Shown: positions 1 to 6,811, numbered from the stretch's first letter. The stretch: DNA of 7,140 nucleotides from Desulfobacteraceae bacterium (GCA_030632525.1 DAOVUP010000077.1:1-7140); one strand, 5' to 3'. Notes: generated by a model not told the origin, from the letters alone. A program made the numbers and translations.

Positions 1-68
1 ATTCATAAAGCAGAATTGGCAGAGGGACGCTTAAAAATTTCGAATTGAACCTAATTTTTTTAACTTGT

Positions 69-84
69 CTTGACTTAAGTCAAG
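69..84. promoter_or_regulatory. Putative HcpR-type (CRP/FNR family) operator upstream of hcp
   Basis: A perfect 16-bp palindrome, CTTGACTTAAGTCAAG, with the core TTGAC-N4-GTCAA at 70-83. CRP/FNR-family regulators bind 14-bp sites of this geometry. From memory, the HcpR regulators of Desulfovibrio recognise TTGAC(C)-N4-(G)GTCAA and control hcp genes, which is exactly the gene downstream here. The centre (76.5) lies about 41.5 bases before the start site expected from the -10 candidate at 106-111, the classic spacing for a class II activator. The palindrome is seen directly; the identity of the regulator is inferred, and no regulator gene lies in the window. Confidence 0.72.
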
Positions 85-105
85 GCATATACAATACCAT
101 TTTGA

Positions 106-111
106 TATAGA
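106..111 (+). promoter_or_regulatory. Candidate -10 element of the hcp promoter
   Basis: TATAGA matches four of six positions of the sigma-70 consensus TATAAT and would give a start site near 118 and a leader of about 72 bases. There is no good -35 hexamer at the proper distance; the palindrome at 69-84 covers that place, as expected for an activator-dependent promoter. TAGATT at 108-113 is an equally scored alternative, shifted by two bases. Confidence 0.45.
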
Positions 112-189
112 TTAAAGCCATCTCACGAAGTGCTGATGTAAAGAGGATGAGGACTATTTTGATGAAACCCTATTTGGAAAGGAGCCCCC

Positions 190-1950
190 ATGGAGAAAAA
201 GAATCTATCAAGAAGAAATTTCATTAAGAATGGCACCATTGGCATTGCTGCTGCCGCTTTAATGCCGGGAATTTTGAGAGCCGGAGAGACCCAGGCAAAA
301 AAGGCACCTCAAGATAAGATGTTTTGTTATCAGTGCGAACAGACCAAAGGCGGGAAGGGCTGTACCCGAATTGGCGTATGTGGCAAGAAACCGGATGTTG
401 CCGCACTTCAGGATTTGCTGATTCACACGCTAAAAGGGTTGTCAATAGCGGCGGTTGCAGGGAGAAAAGTCAATATCAGCGATAATCGAACCAACCGTTT
501 CACATGCATGGCCCTTTTTTCGACCCTTACAAATGTGGAATTTGACCCGAACAGATTCGAAGATCTGCTGTCTGAATCGGTTGAACTGAGAGACAAGATG
601 ATCAAAGCGGTCAAAGCAGCCGGCGGTACAATCGATACCTCAAGTGACGCGGTAACCCTTAAGCTCAAGCCCACCCTGGAAGGGCTCATAAAGCAGGGAA
701 AAAATTACGGTCTCATGTCCGAACCAGGTATCGATCCGGATATCCGATCGCTTCATCACATGCTGCTCTATGGCATAAAGGGTATGGGAGCATATACGGA
801 TCACGCTGCTGAATTCGATCAGGAAGATGAAGCCAATTACGAATTCATCCATCGCGGTCTTGCGTCGATCACAGATAAAAGCAAAGGTGCCGATGAACTG
901 CTGGCGCTTGTGCTGGAGTGTGGTAAAAGGAATTTAAGGGCAATGGAACTGCTTAATGCAGGCAATACCGGCGCTTTCGGCCACCCTGTGCCAACCTCTG
1001 TCCCCCTTGGCGCTAAAAAAGGGAAAGCCATTCTTGTTTCAGGGCATGACCTTATTGATCTTGAAGCTGTGCTTAAGGCAAGTGCGGGCAAAGACATTAC
1101 TGTTTATACCCACGGGGAGATGCTTCCCTGCCATGGCTATCCCGGTTTAAAACAGAAGTATCCTCATCTTTACGGTCATTACGGAACGGCATGGCAGAAT
1201 CAGAAAAAGGAATTTGACAAATTTCCGGGCGCCATTCTAATGACTTCCAACTGTATTCAGCGACCCAAAAGATCGTATAAGAAAAACATTTTCACAACCG
1301 GAACAGTGGGTTGGCCCGGCGTCGCACATCTTAATAAGAACAATTTATCGCCACTTATTGACAGGGCGATTGAACTCCCGGGATACACCGAGGACGTGGA
1401 TGGCCCTGAGATTCTTGTGGGTTTCGGTCATAAAGCGGTACTCGGCGTTGCTGACAAAATTATTGCGGGTGTTAAAGATAAATCAATCCGACACTTTTTT
1501 CTTGTGGGCGGTTGTGACGGTATAAAGAGATCAAGAAACTATTATACCGAATTTGTAGAAAAAGCTCCTGACGATACGATTGTGCTCACCCTTGCGTGCG
1601 GAAAATTCAAATTCTTTAAAAAGCAGCTGGGGGATATCAACGGCATTCCAAGACTTCTTGATGTGGGTCAATGTAATGACGCTTATTCTGCGGTTCAGAT
1701 TGCCGTTGCGTTAACAAAGGCATTTAATACCGATGTAAACGGACTACCCTTATCATTCATAATCTCATGGTACGAACAAAAAGCCGTCGCGATTCTTTAT
1801 ACCCTGCTTGCCCTGGGTATCAAAAATATCCGTTTGGGACCCTCGCTGCCGGCCTTTGTTACGCCCAATGTGTTAAATGCGCTGGTGAAAAATTACAACC
1901 TTATGCCCATCGGTACGCCGGACAAAGATATTAAGGCCATTCTGGGATAA
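190..1950 (+). CDS. hcp: Hybrid cluster protein (Hcp, class I) with a Tat signal peptide
   Basis: Iron-sulfur enzyme of the Hcp (hydroxylamine reductase / prismane) family, proposed in characterised members to reduce NO or hydroxylamine during nitrosative stress. The proximal [4Fe-4S] motif is C46-x2-C49-x8-C58-x5-C64, the class I spacing near the N-terminus. The hybrid-cluster ligands all appear present: H286 (SGHDL), E310 (THGEML), C355 (SNC), C442 (GCDG, the likely persulfide), C470, C495 (GQCND) and E529 with K531 (WYEQKA). A short helical insert typical of class I lies between the two regions. Unusually, about 43 residues precede the normal Hcp start: SRRNFIK (7-13), a hydrophobic stretch (15-28) and a possible cleavage site after TQA (34-36), which is a Tat signal. 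The start is supported by AAGGAG at 179-184, five bases before ATG; the internal ATG at 319, where cytoplasmic Hcps would begin, has no good Shine-Dalgarno. The usual GCAKY around C470 reads ACGKF. No hcr-type reductase is adjacent. A monocistronic unit is likely, given the terminator behind it. Confidence 0.95.
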   Translation: MEKKNLSRRNFIKNGTIGIAAAALMPGILRAGETQAKKAPQDKMFCYQCEQTKGGKGCTRIGVCGKKPDVAALQDLLIHTLKGLSIAAVAGRKVNISDNRTNRFTCMALFSTLTNVEFDPNRFEDLLSESVELRDKMIKAVKAAGGTIDTSSDAVTLKLKPTLEGLIKQGKNYGLMSEPGIDPDIRSLHHMLLYGIKGMGAYTDHAAEFDQEDEANYEFIHRGLASITDKSKGADELLALVLECGKRNLRAMELLNAGNTGAFGHPVPTSVPLGAKKGKAILVSGHDLIDLEAVLKASAGKDITVYTHGEMLPCHGYPGLKQKYPHLYGHYGTAWQNQKKEFDKFPGAILMTSNCIQRPKRSYKKNIFTTGTVGWPGVAHLNKNNLSPLIDRAIELPGYTEDVDGPEILVGFGHKAVLGVADKIIAGVKDKSIRHFFLVGGCDGIKRSRNYYTEFVEKAPDDTIVLTLACGKFKFFKKQLGDINGIPRLLDVGQCNDAYSAVQIAVALTKAFNTDVNGLPLSFIISWYEQKAVAILYTLLALGIKNIRLGPSLPAFVTPNVLNALVKNYNLMPIGTPDKDIKAILG

Positions 1951-1988
1951 CCCACAGAACCTGATAAATTGTCAGTACTTTTCCCCAG

Positions 1989-2025
1989 AAGCCGACTCAT
2001 CCTTCCAGATGAGCCGGCTTTTGTT
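1989..2025 (+). terminator. Intrinsic terminator of hcp
   Basis: The arms AAGCCG-A-CTCATC (1989-2001) and GATGAG-C-CGGCTT (2008-2020) form a 13-position stem with one A/C mismatch and a 6-base loop. The descending arm runs into TTTTGTT. It lies 39 bases after the hcp stop codon. The opposite strand lacks a T run after the hairpin, so it should work only in the + direction. Confidence 0.85.
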
Positions 2026-2177
2026 GTGAATCAGGGGCTTTATTCACGGTTTTTGTTCCTGCTTCGATGAATAACGAAAAATAGAGCAGGCCCTTAGCCA
2101 AACCTTCAATAAATGCTTAAAAGGAAAACAGTCAATAGGATAATTTACCCTTTGTGGGTCTACCTCGCAAACCTTTC

Positions 2178-2250
2178 GACCTGTGCTGTCAGCCCATGTA
2201 GAACCCATGTTGAGAATTGCTGAAATCTAACCGCACAGGTCAATTTTTTT
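2178..2250 (+). repeat. Long-range inverted repeat with nested stems and a T run
   Basis: GACCTGTGC (2178-2186) pairs perfectly with GCACAGGTC (2233-2241), and AATTTTTTT follows. Inside the 46-base interval, TCAGC (2189-2193) can pair with GCTGA (2219-2223). The interval also holds an 11-base near-tandem repeat, CCCATGTAGAA / CCCATGTTGAG (2193-2214, 9 of 11 identical). On the + strand this would be a structured RNA ending in a U run, either an unusual terminator or the 3' end of a small RNA. The remainder of 1951-2279 shows the hcp terminator, a weaker 6-bp inverted repeat (CCTGCT 2058-2063 / AGCAGG 2085-2090) and no gene I can support. Confidence 0.4.
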
Positions 2251-2279
2251 GAGCCTTATATCGGAATGCAAGTCGTTTT

Positions 2280-3737
2280 TCACCAATCCAGCTTTCGGGT
2301 GTCAAATCTCGCGTATTTTACTAAGGCTGCAATGGCGCGCGCAGCTCGCTCAGGCCCCGGGAACACGGGTATGCCCCGGTCTATAAGCCCACGAATAGAT
2401 GGCTCTTCGAGGCTGCGAAAGGTATAACCGATAATCGGTTTGTCACCTGTTTCGAGGAGGCGGGCAAAAGAGCTACACTGATGATCCGTAAGTTTCGGAA
2501 TCTGATCCATAATCTCCTCCTCAGACAAACCCATCTGCTTAAACGCTCTTTTGACGACCTGGGATGGGGTGAAAAAATAGACCAGCAGTATATCGGCCCT
2601 TTTTTCTTTGATGAGGATCTGCGGGATATTGGAATAAAAGTCATCAGGATTCTTGGAAAAGGTGAGATCAACAGGGTTGTTGACGCTGCCGGTATGAGGG
2701 ACAAACGGCGCAAGATTCTCGGCCGTATCATCTGACAGAGCAGGCAGTTCGAGACCTGCCCTCCCGCAAGAATCTGCCGCCGCTGCACCTGGTCCGCCAG
2801 AATGGGTTTGAATTACCACCCTGCGCCCTTTAGGCCTAGGCAGGCTGCCCAGGGCCCAGCAGAAATCGAATAGCTCGGTGACAGATTGCGCCCTGATAAC
2901 CCCACTCTGCCTGAACATGCCACTATACAGATCATCCGGGCCTGCTAATGCCCCGGTATGGGAAAAACCAGCTCGCCTCCCTGTCTCGGAACCTCCGACA
3001 TAGAAGGCCACGATCGGCTTGTGCGGCACAATCAATCTCGCGGTTTCCATAAACGCCCTCCCCCTCTTGATCCCTTCGATGTAGAGGGCTATGACCTTGG
3101 TATTGGGGCAGGCAGCTAAATATTCCATTGAATCAATTAGATCAATATCTGCCTCGTTACCGACACTAAAGGCCGTACTGAATCCAAGCCCTAACCCGGA
3201 GAGGTAGTCAAAGAGCTGGGTAACAAAGCTCCCGCTCTGGGATGCCAGACCGATAAACCCGGGCTCCCCTTCATAGGGGATGAAGGTGGTATTCAGCTTG
3301 TGGTGAAGGTTGGCGACTCCAAGACAATTCGGGCCAAGAACGCGTATCCCGTATCTTCCGGCAATCTCCTTTAGATCGTCTTCAAGGGCAACCCCTTCAC
3401 CTCCGACCTCCTTAAAACCACCGGAAACGATAACGACCTTTCTGATACCTTTTCTGCCGCAATCTTCAAGTGTTTGGTTGACGATCTTAGTGGGGAGCAC
3501 GATTACTGCCAGATCCGGGACCTCCGGTAAATCCAGAACACTCCGGTATGCCTTGAGATCCAGCACCATTTTTTCTTTTAGGTGAACCGGGTAAATAGCA
3601 CCTTCAAAGCCTGCTGTCTGCAAAGACATAAGAAGATTGGTTCCCATAGCACTGATACTATTTGACGCCCCAAAAAAAACAATACTCCTGGGGTTGGCTA
3701 TCTGGTACAACGGACTTTCTTCAATTGAGTTAAACAT
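2280..3737 (-). CDS. Acyl-CoA synthetase (NDP-forming), alpha-type subunit
   Basis: Alpha-subunit-like protein of the ADP-forming acetyl/acyl-CoA synthetases, which interconvert acyl-CoA, ADP and phosphate with acid, ATP and CoA. At 485 residues it matches stand-alone alpha subunits (about 460). The N-terminal CoA-binding Rossmann-type domain (about 10-140) shows FFGAS (21-25), VSGGFKEVG (104-112) and LGPNCLG (134-140). The second, succinyl-CoA-ligase-like domain (about 155-295) shows ASQSGS (165-170), SVGNEADID (191-199), E221 in YIEGI, and the expected phosphohistidine H260 in SHTGALAG. A third ligase domain follows (about 300-475; GGPG 314-317, NPVDLT 354-359). The ATP-grasp beta part is absent, and no beta gene lies next to it, so a partner must be encoded elsewhere. 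The start is backed by AAGGA (complement of 3744-3748) six bases before ATG. The substrate cannot be read from the sequence. It is transcribed divergently from the bat genes and convergently with hcp. Confidence 0.9.
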   Translation of the reverse strand: MFNSIEESPLYQIANPRSIVFFGASNSISAMGTNLLMSLQTAGFEGAIYPVHLKEKMVLDLKAYRSVLDLPEVPDLAVIVLPTKIVNQTLEDCGRKGIRKVVIVSGGFKEVGGEGVALEDDLKEIAGRYGIRVLGPNCLGVANLHHKLNTTFIPYEGEPGFIGLASQSGSFVTQLFDYLSGLGLGFSTAFSVGNEADIDLIDSMEYLAACPNTKVIALYIEGIKRGRAFMETARLIVPHKPIVAFYVGGSETGRRAGFSHTGALAGPDDLYSGMFRQSGVIRAQSVTELFDFCWALGSLPRPKGRRVVIQTHSGGPGAAAADSCGRAGLELPALSDDTAENLAPFVPHTGSVNNPVDLTFSKNPDDFYSNIPQILIKEKRADILLVYFFTPSQVVKRAFKQMGLSEEEIMDQIPKLTDHQCSSFARLLETGDKPIIGYTFRSLEEPSIRGLIDRGIPVFPGPERAARAIAALVKYARFDTRKLDW

Positions 3738-3770
3738 CTCGATTCCTTTAATTATTTATCTGATTAGGGC

Positions 3771-3800
3771 TTGTTAGCAGAAATAACTTTCAAAAGTCAA
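3771..3800 (-). promoter_or_regulatory. Candidate promoter of the acyl-CoA synthetase gene
   Basis: Reading the minus strand, TTGACT (complement of 3795-3800) and TAACAA (complement of 3771-3776) are 18 bases apart and would give a leader of roughly 27 bases. The -35 is good and the -10 is poor (three of six). The 12-bp imperfect palindrome ACTTT-N2-AAAGT at 3786-3797 overlaps the -35 and could be an operator, although such AT-rich palindromes arise easily by chance. Confidence 0.3.
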
Positions 3801-3826
3801 CTGATTCAGGTAAAGACATTTTGGAT

Positions 3827-3854
3827 TTGAAAAGCGCAATATCTTTGCTATAGG
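3827..3854 (+). promoter_or_regulatory. Candidate sigma-70 promoter of the bat operon
   Basis: TTGAAA (3827-3832), a 16-base spacer and TATAGG (3849-3854) preceded by TG one base upstream (3846-3847), an extended -10. The start site would be near 3861, giving a leader of about 120 bases before the MoxR gene. It is the best match in this gap on the + strand, but it is a prediction by eye. Confidence 0.4.
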
Positions 3855-3966
3855 AGTATTAATGACAATTCACGGCTTCAATGGTTCAGGAATTCTGTGA
3901 ACACATACGAAAAGCAAATGAATTAAATGAGGATTAAGAGAGACAGAGAGAGGTCTCGGTGAAACC

Positions 3967-3972
3967 AGGAGG
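3967..3972 (+). promoter_or_regulatory. Shine-Dalgarno of the MoxR gene, deciding its start
   Basis: A perfect AGGAGG. Three starts are near: ATG at 3976 (3 bases away, out of frame, stops after 12 codons), TTG at 3980 (7 bases) and ATG at 3983 (10 bases). The last two are in frame and differ by one residue. I chose ATG 3983 because of its codon; TTG 3980 has the better spacing and cannot be excluded. Confidence 0.7.
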
Positions 3973-3982
3973 AAAATGATTG

Positions 3983-4963
3983 ATGGATATACAGGAAATC
4001 ACCCGGAGGGTTGAGAAAGAGAGCGTGGTTCTCAGGCAGATTATGGCAGGAATAGAAAAGGTCATTGTGGGCCAGAGGAACCTCATCGAGAGGATGCTGA
4101 TCGGACTTTTGTGCGATGGTCATCTCTTATTGGAAGGTCTTCCCGGTCTGGCAAAGACCACGGCAGTCAAGACCTTGGCCGCCACCATTAATACGACTTT
4201 TCAAAGGATACAGTTTACCCCTGACCTCCTCCCTGCGGATATATTAGGGACGCAGTTTTACCGGCCTGACACCGCCACCTTCGAAATAAAGAAGGGACCG
4301 ATCTTCCACAACATCGTCTTGGCGGACGAAATTAACCGGGCACCGGCAAAGGTCCAGAGCGCCCTGTTGGAGGCAATGCAGGAACACCAGATCACCATCG
4401 GTGAAACTACCTTTCCGTTGGCCAGGCCCTTTTTAGTCCTTGCTACCCAGAATCCAATTGAACAGGAGGGGACCTATCCGCTTCCAGAGGCCCAGATCGA
4501 CCGTTTTATGCTGAAGATCAAGGTCGATTATCCTTCGGCCGAGGAAGAAAAGGAGATTATGGAGCGGGTCTATGGCGGGGTGGTGGAAGATATCGAAGGT
4601 GTAGTGGATGTAGCTCAAATCCGATCCGCCAGTGTAACCATGAATGCGATCCATATGGAGGAGCGGATCATGGACTACATCGTGCGGCTTACCAGGGCTA
4701 CCCGAAACCCAAAGGAATTTGATCTCGATATCGCTTCCATGATCAGCTATGGGGCATCGCCCAGGGCCTCTATCTGGCTTGGTCTGGCCTCACGCGCCCA
4801 CGCGTTTTTGAGCGGCCGTGGGTATGTGACGCCGCAGGATGTGAAATCAATGGCCCCTGACGTGTTGCGCCACCGGATTATTCTCAGCTATGAGGCAGAG
4901 GCAGAAGAGATGAGCACCGATGATCTTATAAAGAGATTATTAGAACGGATTGAGGTCCCTTGA
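3983..4963 (+). CDS. MoxR-family AAA+ ATPase (Bat operon)
   Basis: Cytoplasmic AAA+ ATPase of the MoxR family, 326 residues, the usual length. MoxR proteins act as chaperone-like partners of von Willebrand proteins encoded beside them, as in this operon. Visible motifs are Walker A GLPGLAKTT (52-60), Walker B IVLADE (111-116) continuing INRAPAK, sensor 1 ATQNP with N157, the arginine finger region R174 in QIDRF, and sensor 2 R261 in GASPRAS, followed by the small helical lid domain (about 220-326). All ATPase residues are intact, so an active enzyme is expected. It is the first gene of the operon; its stop codon is separated by one base from the DUF58 start codon, suggesting coupled translation. 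The subfamily is inferred from the neighbours (DUF58, BatD-like, BatA); the general MoxR call is firm. Confidence 0.95.
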   Translation: MDIQEITRRVEKESVVLRQIMAGIEKVIVGQRNLIERMLIGLLCDGHLLLEGLPGLAKTTAVKTLAATINTTFQRIQFTPDLLPADILGTQFYRPDTATFEIKKGPIFHNIVLADEINRAPAKVQSALLEAMQEHQITIGETTFPLARPFLVLATQNPIEQEGTYPLPEAQIDRFMLKIKVDYPSAEEEKEIMERVYGGVVEDIEGVVDVAQIRSASVTMNAIHMEERIMDYIVRLTRATRNPKEFDLDIASMISYGASPRASIWLGLASRAHAFLSGRGYVTPQDVKSMAPDVLRHRIILSYEAEAEEMSTDDLIKRLLERIEVP

Positions 4964-4964
4964 C

Positions 4965-5840
4965 ATGCTCTCGGAGGCGTTGTTCAAGAAGATCCAGAGA
5001 TTTCACTTCACCACGAAGCGTTTAGCCAATGACCTTTTTGCAGGCCAGTATGAAAGCGCCTTCAAAGGGAGGGGAATGGAGTTCGCCGAGGTCAGGGAGT
5101 ACCAGATCGGTGACGATATCAGGACGATCGACTGGAATGTCTCTGCCCGCTTCGGCCGCCCATTTGTCAAGGTTTTTCACGAGGAGAGGGAACTTACCGT
5201 TATCCTTATCTTAGACCTCTCCGGTTCCCACCTGTTTGGAACAAGAGGCAAGTTTAAGCGGGAACTGTTAGCCGAAGTGGCAGGCATGCTCGCTTTTTTA
5301 GCCATCCGCACCAATGACAAGGTGGGGGCCATCCTGTTCAGTTCCGGAGTCGAAAAGTATATTCCCCCAAAGAAAGGGGCCTCTCATGTGTGGCGTCTGA
5401 TCAAAGAGATTTTTACCTATGAACCCCAAGACCTGAGCACCAACATAGATGCGGTCCTTACCTACCTGCACCGGGTGGCGAAGCGCCATACGATTCTCTT
5501 TTTGATATCAGACTGCATGGATACCGGGTTTGAAAAATCGTTGAGACTCACCGCTAAAAAGCACGACCTCACGGTTATCCGGGTGACTGACCCGGCAGAA
5601 GAGGCCCTCCCCGAGGTGGGTCTGGTCGCCCTTAAAGACCCTGAGACCGGAGAGACAGCACTGATCAACAGCAAGAGCAAAAGACTCAGGGAAAAATGGC
5701 GTGCCTATCGAAACGAACAGACAGACTATTTGACAGATCTCTTCAGAAGGGCAGGGATCGATCACGTGGATTTGGTCACAAACGGACCGGTAGTTGAACC
5801 ACTGACCAGGCTGTTTGAGATGAGGAGGAGAAGGCAGTGA
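4965..5840 (+). CDS. DUF58 / von Willebrand factor A-like protein
   Basis: DUF58 family protein of 291 residues, the regular companion of MoxR ATPases. The family signature spans about 25-62, with the conserved features FAGQYESAFKGRG (25-37), VREYQIGDD (43-51) and IDWNVSAR (55-62). A von Willebrand A-like fold follows, with the MIDAS metal site DLSGS (84-88), T159 and D183 (SDCMD), so metal binding is probable. No signal peptide or membrane segment is visible, so it should sit in the cytoplasm. ATG 4965 was chosen over an upstream in-frame TTG (4950) because GAGG at 4952-4955 is nine bases ahead and the ATG lies directly behind the MoxR stop. Its stop overlaps the next start by four bases. 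Expected role: binding partner of the MoxR ATPase; the molecular function of the family is not settled. Confidence 0.93.
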   Translation: MLSEALFKKIQRFHFTTKRLANDLFAGQYESAFKGRGMEFAEVREYQIGDDIRTIDWNVSARFGRPFVKVFHEERELTVILILDLSGSHLFGTRGKFKRELLAEVAGMLAFLAIRTNDKVGAILFSSGVEKYIPPKKGASHVWRLIKEIFTYEPQDLSTNIDAVLTYLHRVAKRHTILFLISDCMDTGFEKSLRLTAKKHDLTVIRVTDPAEEALPEVGLVALKDPETGETALINSKSKRLREKWRAYRNEQTDYLTDLFRRAGIDHVDLVTNGPVVEPLTRLFEMRRRRQ

Positions 5841-6811
5841 AAGGCAGGTGGATGATTTTTTTCTGCATTCTCCTCTGCTTTGGAGTGGCGAGGACAGCAA
5901 TCAGTGCGGACAACTCCCCTGTCGGATTAGTGGCCGCTCTGAATCCCCCTTCGGCCAAAGTGGGAAGCACCGTACTCCTTACGCTTAACTACCATCTCCC
6001 GGAAGACGCACGCTTATCTCCGGATCCTCAGATCAAAGGTCTTGAGGGTTTTACCATTGTGGACCGTCAAACAGGGCCGGGGCAGATCAGGGTCAGACTC
6101 TTAGTGGATCGTATCGGCCAATTCAAATCCGGACCGCTCTCCTTAGCATATTTTGACAAAGAGGGGAAAGAAGGGTTCCTCCAAGCAGACCCTGTTGAGC
6201 TGACTGTCCTGTCTAACCTTGGTGAAAAACCTGAAGAGGCACAGTTAAAACCGATCTACGGGATTATCTCAACAACGTCCCAGGCAATTAAATACCTGCC
6301 GTGGGTGATCATTGCCCTGATAGCCTGCGCAGCAGGTATCGGTCTCTTTATGTGGTTTAAAAGACGTAGTAAAAGGAGGGCTTTTGGCATATCCCAAGAT
6401 CCCCCCCATACCGTGGCCAAAAAGGATATTGACAAACTAGAATCTCAGGGACTCTTTGAAAAGGGTCATATCAAGGAGTTTTACTTCCGGTTTTCTGAAA
6501 TCATGAGACGCTATTTGGAATCACTCAGGGGATTTCCCGCTGCAGAGTACACCACACAGGAAATTGCCCTCACTATCGACAATCAGGAAGACAGGGAGCT
6601 CCTTCCCCTGCTCCAGCAGGCTGATCTTGTCAAATTCGCTGATCTGACGCCCACACCGGCTAAGAAAGATGATGAGATAAAAGAAGCCCTCTCCTATATC
6701 AGGGAAACCGGCGCAGAGTTTGACCGAGACCTCGCAGTCAAGGGTATGCCGGCCAAGGGTCGCAGATCAGACCGGTTCATGGTTAAAAAACCAGAGGAGG
6801 CGGGCCGATGA
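5837..6811 (+). CDS. Short BatD-like single-pass membrane protein
   Basis: Membrane protein of 324 residues encoded between the DUF58 and batA genes. It has a signal peptide (1-24: hydrophobic 6-18, cleavage likely after AISA), an exported beta-rich domain (25-150) resembling the Ig-like modules of BatD / oxygen-tolerance proteins (start LNPPSAKVGSTVLLTLNY, 35-52), one membrane segment (154-173, then the positive cluster KRRSKRR) and a cytoplasmic tail (175-324). The tail contains FYFRFSEIMRRYLESL (215-230) and the TTQEIA motif (239-244), of a type seen in the C-terminal parts of BatD and DUF4381 proteins. Full BatD proteins carry several exported modules and are much longer, so this is a compact relative. 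Start: GTG 5837, overlapping the previous stop, with AGGAGG at 5823-5828 eight bases ahead; ATG 5852 is an in-frame alternative that shortens the signal peptide. The topology is well supported; the BatD relation is moderate and the role (envelope partner of BatA/BatB) is inferred from position. Confidence 0.8.
   Translation: MKGRWMIFFCILLCFGVARTAISADNSPVGLVAALNPPSAKVGSTVLLTLNYHLPEDARLSPDPQIKGLEGFTIVDRQTGPGQIRVRLLVDRIGQFKSGPLSLAYFDKEGKEGFLQADPVELTVLSNLGEKPEEAQLKPIYGIISTTSQAIKYLPWVIIALIACAAGIGLFMWFKRRSKRRAFGISQDPPHTVAKKDIDKLESQGLFEKGHIKEFYFRFSEIMRRYLESLRGFPAAEYTTQEIALTIDNQEDRELLPLLQQADLVKFADLTPTPAKKDDEIKEALSYIRETGAEFDRDLAVKGMPAKGRRSDRFMVKKPEEAGR

Noticed and set aside
1..48. Open frame ending in TGA at 46-48 (tail ...AELAEGRLKISN), possibly the end of an upstream gene.
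   Set aside because: Only 15 codons are visible, with no recognisable motif; a second frame also stays open to 34, so it cannot be told from chance.
2058..2090. Inverted repeat CCTGCT/AGCAGG as a terminator for the minus-strand gene.
   Set aside because: No T run follows in either direction and the 21-base loop is long; the repeat is too short to be convincing.
2481..2735. 84-codon + strand ORF inside the acyl-CoA synthetase gene.
   Set aside because: It lies antisense to a well-supported conserved gene and its translation resembles no family; same for the other antisense frames over hcp and the bat genes.
3787..3800. Second HcpR-like site (GTCAA half at 3796-3800).
   Set aside because: The matching left half reads CTTTC, with only two of five positions agreeing with TTGAC.
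3862..3900. 12-codon ORF with AGGAG five bases ahead, a possible leader peptide of the bat operon.
   Set aside because: Its Shine-Dalgarno overlaps the predicted -10 element, so the transcript would start at or after the SD; the peptide has no attenuator-like residue run or following hairpin.
3940..3957. Hairpin GAGAC/GTCTC in the purine-rich leader before the MoxR gene.
   Set aside because: A five-bp stem in low-complexity GA repeat sequence is expected by chance and it does not cover the Shine-Dalgarno.
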